A stretch of 64,000 nt of DNA from Pseudomonas sp. HS6 (GTDB lineage: Bacteria; Pseudomonadota; Gammaproteobacteria; Pseudomonadales; Pseudomonadaceae). The position numbers and the translations under genes were made by a program. Of the stretch, positions 56,113 to 64,000 are shown piece by piece. The stretch's first letter is position 1; every line of letters begins with the position of its first letter. The notes under the pieces are model-generated. The model was not told the DNA's origin, searched no databases, and saw nothing but the letters and a program-made list of their open reading frames with translations. The stretch covers positions 5,766,001 through 5,830,000 of the forward strand of contig NZ_CP067412.1 in assembly GCF_023375815.1 (NCBI RefSeq), in the 5' to 3' direction.

Positions 56113-58074
56113 TCAGGGCAACTCCAGGCCGCCCGAGGCTTTGTGCAATTTGCGCAAATGCTCGCCGATCTGCTTCACGTTGGCCTCGTTGGCGGCAATT
56201 TCTGCCGCTCGCTTGGGCTCCAGCAGCGCACGCACTTCCTTGTCCAGATCGCCGCTCAGCACCAGCAACTGTTTCTGGCGCTGACTGCTTTCGGCTTCCA
56301 GTCGGCTGAACTCGCTCGGTTGCGGCAGGCCATAACCGCGAGAATCGAGCAGTTCCGCCGGACGGCTGAGGAAGCCGCTGTTGGCGAGGATCTGCTGCAG
56401 CGTCGCGTTGGCCTTGTCCATGCCACCGTTTTCCAGTTCACGGGCGCCGAGATAGCGTTGCTTGACCTCATCCTGGGCCAGCAGCAACTGGCGACGGAAA
56501 CTGGCCTGCTCCAACAGCAGTAATGCGGCGCTGGTACGCAGGTCGGCGCGTTCGAACCATGGTCGACGTTCTTCCGCCGACAGCGACAGCCATTCCTCGA
56601 CGCTGGTCTGCTTGATCGGCAATTGCTTCTTCAGCACATCAAACATTGCCTGATAGCGATCGCGGAACGAGTCGAAACGGTAACCCAGGCGCAACGCCTC
56701 TTTTGGATTATCCAGCACGCTGGTATCCGCCAGGCCCCGGCCCTTGAGCACTTCCAGCAAGCCATTGGGCATGATGCTGTCGAGGCCGGTGAGCTGCGCG
56801 TTATTACTGCCGCTGCGCAGCAGCTTCAGGCTTTCCACCGCGCAGTTGTTGGACAGGAAGAAGTAGTTGCCGTCGTAGCTCCAGTGCATTTCGGCGGCGT
56901 GTTCGACAACGTCTTCGATCTCGTTGCGCGACAGGTTCAGCGGCACCGAGGCGAGGCTGCGCAGTTCGGTCTTGGTGTATTCGTCGATTACCTGCGCCAG
57001 TGGCAGAACGAACAGGCGCGAAGGGTATTTACCGACCAGTCCATCCCAGCTCGACAGCTGCACGTCGCCGACGAATGCGCGGTAGGACAGCACCAGATGC
57101 TGGTCCAGATCCAGTCGGCAGTCCGGCCCGCGTGGCCGGCCCGGGGCGCAGATCACCAGGCGCAGCATGCTGTGGCCCCAGCGGCTGACCCAGTTCTGAT
57201 TCGCTTCGGCCAGCAGGTAGTCGATGGCGTAGACCCGCTCCGGATCGACCTGGCCCAGCGGCTGTTTGGCAAAGTCGTTGCCGGCATTGAGGAAGGCGAA
57301 GGATTTGGCGCAGGAGTCCTTTTCCGGCGGCGCCCAGCCGAAGTGTTCCTTGTAATAGCGGTACAGCGCGGGCCGGCGGCAGGCGTAGCTCGGGTCGAGG
57401 AGGAAATACTCCATATTGACCGCGACGAATTCCTTCGGACTTGAGATTTCGTACAGGTCCGGGCTGCGGGCGATCTGCCGGTTGTGCTGCTCACGTTCGC
57501 CACGGCGGCCGACGTATTGCTGCCAGCCGGCGAGGTCGAGCAGACGAGGGTCATCGCTGAGGGTGAAGCGCCGATCGTTCTGGCCCCGACACTCATCCGG
57601 CAGTCCGACCAGCCCGGCACTGTTGTTGCGGCGGGTGCAGCGCTGGATCAGCGTGCGTTCGGCGGCCGGCCACAGCCGTGCGCGGTCGTAGATATGGGTG
57701 ATTTCGTGCAGCACCGTAGCCAGCAGTTCCTGCCGCACAGTGCCGTGGGGGCGACTGGTCTTTTGTTTGGCCGCACTGCCATCGGTAAGACTGGCGAGCA
57801 GTTTGCGGTTCAGGTCCAGCTCGGAAACAAGAGCCGCCTCACCATAGGCATTGTCGGGCATCTCGTCGGTCCAGCCGACATCGATGCGTCGATCCAGGCG
57901 TTCGATGAAGCTCGGCGGCAGTTTCTGCATCGCTTCATCGAGCAGTGCCTGGCTGGCCTGTTGTTGGGCGGGGCTCAGGCCGTCGGTCTTGAGCCGCAGT
58001 TGCAGGCTGGCGTGGGCGTTACTGCCGATCAGCAGCAGCGCTCCGGCCAGCAGCCAGGCGTTGAGAGACTTCAC
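56113..58074 (-). CDS. DUF4105-domain exported protein with HExxH motif
   Basis: 653 residues. Signal peptide (LNAWLLAGALLLIGSNAHA). The N-terminal half has a zinc-metallopeptidase-like motif HEITH (123-127) and a later KEFVAVNMEYFLLDP region. The middle is a DUF4105 domain with a conserved His (WGHSMLRL, His301) and an NNC cysteine (Cys411), in the order of a permuted papain-like pair. A charged helical C terminus follows. As I recall, DUF4105 proteins include a lipoprotein N-acyltransferase in Bacteroidetes; the role here is unknown. It overlaps the last DUF2388 gene by four bases. Confidence 0.8.
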   Translation of the reverse strand: MKSLNAWLLAGALLLIGSNAHASLQLRLKTDGLSPAQQQASQALLDEAMQKLPPSFIERLDRRIDVGWTDEMPDNAYGEAALVSELDLNRKLLASLTDGSAAKQKTSRPHGTVRQELLATVLHEITHIYDRARLWPAAERTLIQRCTRRNNSAGLVGLPDECRGQNDRRFTLSDDPRLLDLAGWQQYVGRRGEREQHNRQIARSPDLYEISSPKEFVAVNMEYFLLDPSYACRRPALYRYYKEHFGWAPPEKDSCAKSFAFLNAGNDFAKQPLGQVDPERVYAIDYLLAEANQNWVSRWGHSMLRLVICAPGRPRGPDCRLDLDQHLVLSYRAFVGDVQLSSWDGLVGKYPSRLFVLPLAQVIDEYTKTELRSLASVPLNLSRNEIEDVVEHAAEMHWSYDGNYFFLSNNCAVESLKLLRSGSNNAQLTGLDSIMPNGLLEVLKGRGLADTSVLDNPKEALRLGYRFDSFRDRYQAMFDVLKKQLPIKQTSVEEWLSLSAEERRPWFERADLRTSAALLLLEQASFRRQLLLAQDEVKQRYLGARELENGGMDKANATLQQILANSGFLSRPAELLDSRGYGLPQPSEFSRLEAESSQRQKQLLVLSGDLDKEVRALLEPKRAAEIAANEANVKQIGEHLRKLHKASGGLELP

Positions 58075-58391
58075 AATGCGAGGATGGCTTCGGCGAGTAC
58101 CTGGTCACTGGCGTCGCGGGCTTCCGGCACGCGGGTGCGCAAGGTGTTGAGGGCGGCTTCCAGGTGCGCGCCACGGATATCACCGTTGCTGGCGACGAAG
58201 CTGGCGGCGTCGTCGTGGGCTTCGCGGATGATTTTCGAATCGCGGATCGACGTGGTGGTGTCGGAGGTGAAATCGATGGTGCGCTGGGAGGCACGAACGA
58301 TGATGTTACTGGTGGCTACCAGGGTATGTGCCTGGGCCATATCGGCCAACAACAGCAGGCCAAGGGCGGCAGCAATCAGCGGGCTACGCAT
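58071..58391 (-). CDS. DUF2388 small exported protein, copy C
   Basis: 106 residues from ATG 58391 (GGAG upstream). Signal peptide (LIAAALGLLLLADMAQA) and the family core HDDAASFVASNGDIRGAHLEAAL (in parts). It overlaps the DUF4105 gene by four bases (ATGA), the tightest link in the group. Function unknown; the family is found mainly in pseudomonads. Confidence 0.85.
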   Translation of the reverse strand: MRSPLIAAALGLLLLADMAQAHTLVATSNIIVRASQRTIDFTSDTTTSIRDSKIIREAHDDAASFVASNGDIRGAHLEAALNTLRTRVPEARDASDQVLAEAILAL

Positions 58392-58419
58392 GGAACGACT
58401 CCGGAGGGGGCAAGAATAA

Positions 58420-58728
58420 CTATTGGACGAGAATTGCCTGTGCCAGTTCAAGGTCGCTTACATGAAGTTTTGGCCGGGATTTGCGCAGGTAATGCAGTGC
58501 GGATTCCAGCTGAGCGCCTCGCAACTGGCCGTCACTGGCAACGAATACCGCGGCATCGTCGTGGGCGGCAAGCAGTAGTTTACGGTCGAAAGGTGCGGAA
58601 GACACCATGCTGGTGGCGTAACCGCTGACTACGGTGTTTTGCGTCGAGACGTCAAAGGCATCGACCGACGTTGCCCAGCAGACAGTGACCAGAACGGAAG
58701 GGATAAGCAGATTTTGATAAAAACGCAT
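58420..58728 (-). CDS. DUF2388 small exported protein, copy B
   Basis: 102 residues, the most divergent copy. Signal peptide (LLIPSVLVTVCWATSVDA) and core HDDAAVFVASDGQLRGAQLESALHYL (in parts). It lies 28 bases upstream of copy C in the same direction. Confidence 0.82.
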   Translation of the reverse strand: MRFYQNLLIPSVLVTVCWATSVDAFDVSTQNTVVSGYATSMVSSAPFDRKLLLAAHDDAAVFVASDGQLRGAQLESALHYLRKSRPKLHVSDLELAQAILVQ

Positions 58729-58797
58729 GGGTCTCAGGAGCTGTTAGCGAGTCCCAAGGCTAGCGTAATGCCCGGTCTAGAGCCAGCGGCGAAACAT

Positions 58798-58834
58798 AGG
58801 GACATGACTGGCATGTCCCTACCAGCAATGCTGG
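58798..58834. repeat. Two hairpins between DUF2388 copies A and B
   Basis: AGGGACATG/CATGTCCCT (58798-58820) and the palindrome-like CCAGCAATGCTGG (58822-58834) are stacked directly after the stop of copy A. They could partly terminate or stabilise the mRNA so that copy A is made in excess over the downstream genes. Confidence 0.55.
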
Positions 58835-58835
58835 C

Positions 58836-59153
58836 TCAGATCGCCAGAATGGCTTGTGCCAGTTGTGCGTCGGTCGCATTCAGTTGCGGGGCCTGATGGC
58901 GGATGAGATCCAGGGCACTCTCGAGTTTCACGCCGCGGATCTGGCCTTCGCTGGCAACGAAGCTGGCAGCATCGTCACGGGCAGCGATCACGACTTTGTT
59001 GTCACGCAGCGAAGAGCTGACGTCGGAAGTCGCGTCCGAAGAGGACTTCAGCGCGCCGACAACGGCGTCGGTGGTCACGATGAAGCTGGTAGCGCTGGCA
59101 TTGGCAGCCACGGCCAGCAGGGCGGCAGCGCTGAGCAGGCGAAGACGGGACAT
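58836..59153 (-). CDS. DUF2388 small exported protein, copy A
   Basis: 105 residues from ATG 59153 (AGGAG upstream). Signal peptide (LLSAAALLAVAANASA) and core RDDAASFVASEGQIRGVKLESALDLI (in parts). First of three tandem copies; its end LAQAILAI matches LAEAILAL and LAQAILVQ in the others. Such proteins have been mislabelled as helicase subunits; nothing in the sequence supports that. Confidence 0.85.
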   Translation of the reverse strand: MSRLRLLSAAALLAVAANASATSFIVTTDAVVGALKSSSDATSDVSSSLRDNKVVIAARDDAASFVASEGQIRGVKLESALDLIRHQAPQLNATDAQLAQAILAI

Positions 59154-59288
59154 GGTGTAACTCCTCTGGAAATTTCGTATTGGGAGGTGGCTTGGTGTCT
59201 GGGAAGTCAGACGCCAGTCGCACGGCATTCGCCACGTTCTGCCCGGATATTAGGCCTGTGTGGGAGGTTTCGCACAGAGGGCAAAATG

Positions 59289-59498
59289 CTAGCGCCAGAA
59301 GGGTTTCTCCAGTTCGTTCAGTCGGTCAGCGTGGCTGAGGCCCAGATCGGCGAGATCCCGACCATTGAGTTGAGCCAGCAGGCGCCGTGTCCTGGCGCGC
59401 TCCAGCCCTTGCCAGAAGCCTCTGAACAGCCGTCGAAGAAGACCGAAGCGAGGAGAGCGTTCGACCGTAACGGCTGAAACATCCTGTAAGTGATTCAT
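59289..59498 (-). CDS. DUF1127 small arginine-rich protein, copy 1
   Basis: 69 residues from ATG 59498 (AAGGAA upstream). The C-terminal half is the DUF1127 domain: RRLLAQLNGRDLADLGLSHADRLNELEKPFWR (in parts). Basic N-terminal half. In Agrobacterium and Rhodobacter, DUF1127 proteins affect phosphate uptake or sRNA processing; the Pseudomonas role is undefined. Confidence 0.82.
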   Translation of the reverse strand: MNHLQDVSAVTVERSPRFGLLRRLFRGFWQGLERARTRRLLAQLNGRDLADLGLSHADRLNELEKPFWR

Positions 59499-59585
59499 GA
59501 CGTCTTCCTTTTGCCGACGGAGGCGGAAGGTCATGTTGAGCCGAATGCAGTGAGCACGGCAGATACACATTGCTAGAATTGTACT

Positions 59586-59641
59586 GGTTCAGTTTTGAAT
59601 TAAGTGAAACTGTACCTGTCATCGACACAGGCACCTGTACC
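59586..59641. promoter_or_regulatory. Motif group upstream of DUF1127 copy 1
   Basis: GGTTCAGTTT (59586-59595) faces AAACTGTACC (59607-59616) as an inverted repeat, and a further CCTGTACC (59634-59641) follows. The 13-mer AAACTGTACCTGT recurs exactly at 60123. It lies about 90-140 bases upstream of the gene and looks like the operator of an unidentified regulator. Confidence 0.45.
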
Positions 59642-59664
59642 GGGCGTTTTTGGAGCCCAAAACG

Positions 59665-59700
59665 ACAAGACCCGTCGCGGTTTCCCGCGACGGGTCTTGT
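59665..59700 (-). terminator. Terminator after DUF1127 copy 2
   Basis: ACAAGACCCGTCGCGG and its complement with a TTT loop, a perfect 16-bp stem, followed on the minus strand by CGTTTT. It closes the copy 2 transcript. Confidence 0.8.
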
Positions 59701-59755
59701 GTGTTCAATTCGGGTTGCTGGCGGTGGGTCTAGCGACCAGAGCCAGCGACGCTAC

Positions 59756-59971
59756 TTAGCGCCAGAACGGCTTGCTCAGCTCTTCGTAGCGTTGTGCTTC
59801 GCTAATCCCCGCGTCAGCCAGCAGACGCGAATCCAGACGAGCCAGTTGGTGGCGGCTGGAGATGCGGCGCTGCCACAGCATCAGGTTGGCGATAACGCGC
59901 AGAGGCATGGAAGCCTGGGTTTTTGCAGCTTTGTCTTCGAAGAACAGTTCGGAACTGAGTGTACGTTCCAT
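59756..59971 (-). CDS. DUF1127 small protein, copy 2
   Basis: 71 residues from ATG 59971, which has AAGGA at proper spacing; the ATG at 59980 directly abuts that site. C-terminal DUF1127 domain (RHQLARLDSRLLADAGISEAQRYEELSKPFWR in parts) ends KPFWR, as in copy 1. Likely a highly expressed small cytoplasmic protein; role unknown. Confidence 0.85.
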   Translation of the reverse strand: MERTLSSELFFEDKAAKTQASMPLRVIANLMLWQRRISSRHQLARLDSRLLADAGISEAQRYEELSKPFWR

Positions 59972-60055
59972 GGTTGACATCCTTCCGCTTGTGGCGGGAT
60001 TAGGTAGTGGTTTAACTGGTGCCCATGATCCTCTCGTTTGGCCAGACTCTCTAGA

Positions 60056-60221
60056 TACAGTTCACTTGTATTGTGAGTGACCAGTTAACTGTTTATAGGG
60101 GGTGTACGGGTCAAAATTGCGCAAACTGTACCTGTATGCGCCTATTTGGTGCATTTTTGCCCAAATCGATGATTCAAGCAGGCAAAAGCCGTAGGAAAAG
60201 ACCGGTACAGCAGTACAGTTT
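60056..60221. promoter_or_regulatory. Motif-rich intergenic region upstream of DUF1127 copy 2
   Basis: Part of a 321-base gap (59972-60292) without a credible gene. It holds TACAGTTC (60056-60063), the palindrome CAGTTAACTG (60082-60091), AAACTGTACCTGT (60123-60135) and, on the minus strand, AAACTGTACTGCTGTACC (60204-60221). These share the ACTGTACC half-site seen upstream of copy 1, in the direct-repeat style of GntR/MocR-type operators. Regulator unknown. Confidence 0.45.
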
Positions 60222-60292
60222 TTGACGATATTGGAAGTTTTCAAATTCACGCTGGCGAAACTGTGTTTGCACCAGCGGAATTTCTGTGCGGA

Positions 60293-61786
60293 TTACACCT
60301 TCAGCATGCGTCCGGTTTCTTCCAGATTGATGTGCCAGCTAAGAGCATCACGCAGGATGTGCGGGGTGTGGCCACCGATTGCACAGGCTTTTTCGAAGTA
60401 ATCGTTCAGCGCCTGGCGGTAGTCCGGGTGCACACAGTTGTCGATGATGACCCGGGCGCGTTCACGTGGCGCCAGGCCACGCAGGTCGGCCAGACCGACC
60501 TCGGTCACCAGGATGTCGACGTCATGTTCGGTGTGGTCGACGTGGCTGACCATGGGCACCACGCTGGAAATCGCGCCGCCCTTGGCGATCGACTTGGTCA
60601 CGAACACCGCCAGGTGTGCGTTGCGTGCGAAGTCACCCGAACCGCCAATGCCGTTCATCATCCGCGTGCCGCAGACGTGGGTTGAGTTGACGTTGCCATA
60701 AATGTCGAACTCGAGCGCAGTGTTGATGCCAATGATGCCCAGGCGACGAACCACTTCCGGATGGTTCGAGATCTCCTGCGGGCGCAGCACCAGTTTGTCC
60801 TTGTACTTCTCCAGGTTACCGAACACGTCGCTGTTGCGCCGCTCCGACAGGGTGATCGAGCTTCCCGAGGCGAAGCTCAGCTTGCCTGCATCGATCAGGT
60901 CGAAGGTCGAGTCCTGCAGTACTTCGGAGTACATGGTCAGGTCTTCGAACGGTGAATCGATCAACCCGCACATCACCGCGTTGGCGATGTTGCCGATCCC
61001 GGCCTGCAACGGGCCGAGCTTGTTGGTCATGCGCCCGGCATCGACTTCCTGCTTGAAGAAGGTGATCAGGTGATCGGCGATGGCTTTGGTGTCGACATCA
61101 GGCGCCGACACGGTGGACGGCGAATCCGACTGCTCGGTGATGACGATCGCGACAATCTTCTCCGGCGGGATCGGGATCGCGGTGCTGCCAATGCGGTCGT
61201 CTACTTTTACCAGCGGGATGGGCGTGCGGGTCGGGCGATAGGTCGGGATATAGATGTCATGCAGACCTTCGAGGTTGGCGTTGTGCGCCAGGTTGATTTC
61301 GACGATCACGTGTTTGGCGAAGATCGCAAAGCTCGCGGAGTTGCCCACCGAGGTGGTCGGCACGATGTGGCCCTGTTCGGTAATAGCCACGGCTTCGATC
61401 ACGGCGATGTCCGGCAGTTTCAGTTGCTGGTTGCGCAGTTGTTCGACGGTTTCCGACAGGTGCTGGTCAATGAACATCACTTCGCCGGCGTTGATCGCCT
61501 TGCGCAAGGTACTGTCAACCTGGAACGGCATGCGCCGGGACAGGACGCCGGCCTCGGTCAGTTGTTTGTCGAGGTCGTTGCCCAGACTGGCACCGGTCAT
61601 CAGGCTGATTTTCAGCGGCGTGACCTTGGCTCGCTCGGCCAGCGCATGGGGAACGGCCTTGGCTTCGCCGGCGCGGGTGAAGCCGCTCATGCCGACGGTC
61701 ATGCCGTCCTCAATCAGCGCAGCGGCGTCGGCGGCGCTCATCACTTTATCCAACAACGAAGGCAGGCGAATACGGTCACGGTACAT
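60293..61786 (-). CDS. Acetyl-CoA hydrolase/transferase family protein (acetate:succinate CoA-transferase type)
   Basis: 497-residue class I CoA-transferase fold: DGMTVGMSGFTRAGEAKAVPHALAERA (in parts), GIGNIANAVMCGL and the catalytic Glu in ALEFDIYGNVNSTHVCGTRMMNGIGGSGDFARNA (in parts). It moves CoA between acetate and succinate or hydrolyses acetyl-CoA. The family name covers both, and succinate:acetate transfer is more likely. It stands alone, between the DUF1127 region and a terminator. Confidence 0.9.
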   Translation of the reverse strand: MYRDRIRLPSLLDKVMSAADAAALIEDGMTVGMSGFTRAGEAKAVPHALAERAKVTPLKISLMTGASLGNDLDKQLTEAGVLSRRMPFQVDSTLRKAINAGEVMFIDQHLSETVEQLRNQQLKLPDIAVIEAVAITEQGHIVPTTSVGNSASFAIFAKHVIVEINLAHNANLEGLHDIYIPTYRPTRTPIPLVKVDDRIGSTAIPIPPEKIVAIVITEQSDSPSTVSAPDVDTKAIADHLITFFKQEVDAGRMTNKLGPLQAGIGNIANAVMCGLIDSPFEDLTMYSEVLQDSTFDLIDAGKLSFASGSSITLSERRNSDVFGNLEKYKDKLVLRPQEISNHPEVVRRLGIIGINTALEFDIYGNVNSTHVCGTRMMNGIGGSGDFARNAHLAVFVTKSIAKGGAISSVVPMVSHVDHTEHDVDILVTEVGLADLRGLAPRERARVIIDNCVHPDYRQALNDYFEKACAIGGHTPHILRDALSWHINLEETGRMLKV

Positions 61787-61955
61787 GGATTATTTTCTCG
61801 GGCAGCGAGTAGCAGGATGCGCAGTCTAGTGAATTTCGCGGGCGCCTGTCCCGCTACCAAGGTCGCAAACGAGGCGTCTATTTAGCGGGTTTCAAGTAAA
61901 ACACCGTTACCGGATCTGCAACAACGCGGCAAATTGTCCGACGCTTTGCGCAAAC

Positions 61956-61984
61956 AAAAACGCCCCGACAAGTCGGGGCGTTTT
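61956..61984 (-). terminator. Terminator after pntB
   Basis: AAAACGCCCCGAC/GTCGGGGCGTTTT with an AA loop; U run on the minus strand. Confidence 0.9.
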
Positions 61985-62000
61985 GTATTGCCTGCGAGGT

Positions 62001-63434
62001 TTACTCGACCGCTTTGACCATGTCTTCGATGACTTTCTTCGCGTCGCCGAACACCATCATGGTCTTGTCCAGATAGAACAGTTCGTTGTCCAGACCGGCA
62101 TAGCCGCTGGCCATCGAGCGCTTGTTGACGATGATGGTCTTGGCCTTGAACGCTTCGAGGATCGGCATGCCGGCAATCGGCGATTTCGGATCGTTCTTGG
62201 CGGCCGGGTTGACCACGTCGTTGGCGCCGAGCACCAGCACCACGTCGGCCTGGCCGAACTCGGAGTTGATGTCTTCCATCTCGAACACTTGGTCGTACGG
62301 CACTTCGGCCTCGGCCAGCAGTACGTTCATGTGTCCGGGCATCCGGCCGGCCACCGGGTGAATCGCGTACTTCACGGTCACGCCACGATGGGTCAGCTTC
62401 TCGGTCAGCTCTTTCAGCGCATGTTGCGCACGGGCCACCGCCAGACCATAGCCCGGCACGATGATCACGGTGTCGGCGTTGGTCAGCAGGAAGGTCGCGT
62501 CGTCAGCCGAACCGGATTTCACCGGACGTGCTTCTTTCGCGCCGGCCGGGCCAGCATCCGCCGTATTGCCGAAACCGCCGAGCAGTACATTAAAGAAGGA
62601 GCGGTTCATCGCCTTGCACATGATGTACGAGAGGATCGCACCGCTCGAACCCACCAGGGAGCCGGCAATGATCAGCATCGAGTTGTTCAGCGAGAAGCCG
62701 ATACCCGCCGCTGCCCAGCCGGAATAACTGTTGAGCATCGATACCACCACCGGCATGTCGGCGCCGCCGATCGGGATGATGATCAGCACGCCCATGACAA
62801 ACGCCAGGGCCAGCATCAGTGCGAACGCGGCGAGGTTGCCGGTCAGCATGAACGTCACGCCGAACGCCAACGTTGCCAGCCCCAGCACTGCGTTCAACTT
62901 GTGCTGTCCGGAGAACTGTACCGGTGCACCCTGGAACAGGCGGAACTTGTACTTGCCCGACAGCTTGCCGAACGCGATCACCGAACCTGAGAAGGTGATG
63001 GCGCCAATGGCTGCACCGAGGAACAGCTCCAGACGGTTGCCCGCCGGAATCGAGTCGCCCAGTTGCTTGACGATGCCGAGCGACTGCGGCTCGACCACCG
63101 CAGCGATAGCGATGAACACCGCCGCGAGGCCGATCATGCTGTGCATGAAGGCGACCAGTTCTGGCATCTTGGTCATTTCAACGCGCTTGGCCATGATCGA
63201 ACCGGCAGTACCGCCGATCAGCAGGCCGACGATCACATAACCGATACCTGCCGTAGCAAGTTCAGCGCCCAGCTTATAGATGAGGCCGACGGTGGTGAGA
63301 ATCGCCAGGCCCATGCCGAGCATGCCAAACAGGTTGCCGCGGCGCGACGTGGTCGGGTGCGACAGGCCTTTGAGGGCCTGGATGAAGCAGATCGACGCGA
63401 TCAGGTAGAGCGTCGTGACGAGGTTCATGCTCAT
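62001..63434 (-). CDS. pntB: NAD(P) transhydrogenase subunit beta
   Basis: Membrane and NADP-binding subunit of the proton-translocating transhydrogenase. 477 residues with about nine helices and a C-terminal domain III (VIIVPGYGLAVARAQHALKELT in parts; NDVVNPAAKNDPKSPIAGMPI in parts). Its ATG overlaps the pntAB stop (TAATG); an in-frame ATG at 63428 is also possible. Confidence 0.95.
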   Translation of the reverse strand: MSMNLVTTLYLIASICFIQALKGLSHPTTSRRGNLFGMLGMGLAILTTVGLIYKLGAELATAGIGYVIVGLLIGGTAGSIMAKRVEMTKMPELVAFMHSMIGLAAVFIAIAAVVEPQSLGIVKQLGDSIPAGNRLELFLGAAIGAITFSGSVIAFGKLSGKYKFRLFQGAPVQFSGQHKLNAVLGLATLAFGVTFMLTGNLAAFALMLALAFVMGVLIIIPIGGADMPVVVSMLNSYSGWAAAGIGFSLNNSMLIIAGSLVGSSGAILSYIMCKAMNRSFFNVLLGGFGNTADAGPAGAKEARPVKSGSADDATFLLTNADTVIIVPGYGLAVARAQHALKELTEKLTHRGVTVKYAIHPVAGRMPGHMNVLLAEAEVPYDQVFEMEDINSEFGQADVVLVLGANDVVNPAAKNDPKSPIAGMPILEAFKAKTIIVNKRSMASGYAGLDNELFYLDKTMMVFGDAKKVIEDMVKAVE

Positions 63435-63754
63435 TACTTCGGCGCCTCTTCTTTTACTTTAGGGGCTTTCTTCTTGAACATCTCAAGCATGCGGCGGGTC
63501 ACCAGGAAGCCACCGAACACATTGACCGCGGCCAGTGCCACGGCGAGGGTGCCCATGGTCTTGCCCAGCGGAGTGACGGTCAGGGCGGCGGCAAGCATGG
63601 CGCCGACGATAACGATTGCCGAAATGGCGTTGGTCACCGCCATCAGCGGCGTGTGCAGCGCGGGTGTAACGTTCCAGACCACGTGGTAACCGACATAAAT
63701 CGCCAGCACGAAGATGATCAGGTTGTAGATACCGGGGGAGATAAGCTCTTCCAT
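63434..63754 (-). CDS. pntAB: NAD(P) transhydrogenase subunit alpha part 2
   Basis: 106 residues with three to four membrane helices ([19 protein letters not shown] in parts; [16 protein letters not shown]), the separate membrane part of the split alpha subunit. It lies between pntAA and pntB with a one-base-type overlap. Confidence 0.95.
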   Translation of the reverse strand: MEELISPGIYNLIIFVLAIYVGYHVVWNVTPALHTPLMAVTNAISAIVIVGAMLAAALTVTPLGKTMGTLAVALAAVNVFGGFLVTRRMLEMFKKKAPKVKEEAPK

Positions 63755-63769
63755 CGTCTGAATCCCTGC

Positions 63770-64000
63770 TTAGGCGTTTTTGCGGATGACTTGGCCGTCG
63801 CGGCACATCAGGCACGCGGCGACGATGTCGTCTTCGAGGTTCACTTCGAACTGGCCTTCTTTGGTGAAGACCAGCTTCAGGAAGTCCAGCAGGTTGCGTG
63901 CGTACAGCGCCGAGGCGTCTGCGGCGACTTCACCGGCCAGATTGGTCGGGCCGACGATGGTCACGCCGTTCTCGATCACGACCTGATCGGCCACGGTCAG
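63770..64000 (-). CDS. pntAA: NAD(P) transhydrogenase subunit alpha part 1, C-terminal end (runs off window)
   Basis: The frame continues past base 64000. The 76 residues seen (VADQVVIENGVTIVGPTNLAGEVAADASALYARNLLDFLKLV in parts) are the end of the NAD-binding domain I protein. It precedes pntAB by 15 bases, giving the three-gene split form pntAA-pntAB-pntB. Confidence 0.93.
   Translation of the reverse strand: MTVADQVVIENGVTIVGPTNLAGEVAADASALYARNLLDFLKLVFTKEGQFEVNLEDDIVAACLMCRDGQVIRKNA

Noticed and set aside
60062..60250. Short minus-strand ORF upstream of DUF1127 copy 2
   Set aside because: A/T-rich, no ribosome site, atypical codon use; it lies in the motif-rich regulatory region.

Overview
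The window is a 64 kb piece of a chromosome from a fluorescent Pseudomonas (P. fluorescens group). The basis is protein family content and gene order as remembered from P. aeruginosa and P. fluorescens (kinB-ampDh2-dgcH-dsbA-cc4-engB-ersA-polA; znuA/zur-znuCB; cox cluster; trpI/trpBA), high GC codon use, and Pseudomonas-type REP elements. No rRNA, tRNA, CRISPR array, prophage, integrase or transposase gene was seen. This is core chromosome, not an island.

Layout. 1-9.2 kb: 3' end of the KinB sensor kinase, a CSS-motif EAL phosphodiesterase, AmpDh2 amidase, a GGDEF cyclase, an EEP-family hydrolase, DsbA, cytochrome c4, a c5-like cytochrome and the GTPase EngB. 9.2-12.5 kb: a short inverted-repeat element, a strong candidate for the sRNA ErsA with an AlgU-type promoter, and polA. 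12.5-17.7 kb: a DUF2782 protein, thrB, the zinc uptake locus znuA / zur-znuC-znuB around a Zur box, and a lipoprotein. 17.7-22.7 kb: catalase KatE and the methionine importer metNIQ. 22.7-31.4 kb: the caa3/aa3 cytochrome c oxidase cluster with haem A synthesis, SURF1, Cox11 and Sco assembly factors. 31.7-36.6 kb: SulP transporter plus beta-carbonic anhydrase, a LexA-box-preceded radical SAM gene and a small EF-hand-like protein. 36.6-41.4 kb: a three-subunit membrane sugar-acid (gluconate-type) dehydrogenase and an exported tyrosine phosphatase. 41.4-53.3 kb: two M3 peptidases, YheV, gamma-carbonic anhydrase, a HAD phosphatase, an aminopeptidase lipoprotein, paired small lipoproteins, two DUF1161 proteins, OsmC, an LLM flavoprotein, dodecin, a DUF883 protein and TrpI. 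53.4-56 kb: trpBA and an RcnB-like protein. 56-60 kb: an operon-like group of three DUF2388 small exported proteins plus a DUF4105 protein, then two DUF1127 genes with shared upstream motifs. 60.3-64 kb: a CoA-transferase and the transhydrogenase genes pntB, pntAB and the 3' end of pntAA.

Themes. Much of the window serves the cell envelope and respiration: disulfide formation, periplasmic cytochromes, a complete oxidase with its assembly line, a quinone-linked dehydrogenase and transhydrogenase. Envelope stress is a second thread: KinB, ErsA, OsmC and a DUF1161 gene, the last three each preceded by an AlgU-like GAAC...N17...TC promoter. The least understood parts are the DUF2388/DUF4105 group, the DUF1127 pair with its repeated AAACTGTACCTGT motif, the 135-bp inverted-repeat element beside ErsA and the EF-hand-like protein next to the LexA box. 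I found no clear-cut new defence or mobile system.
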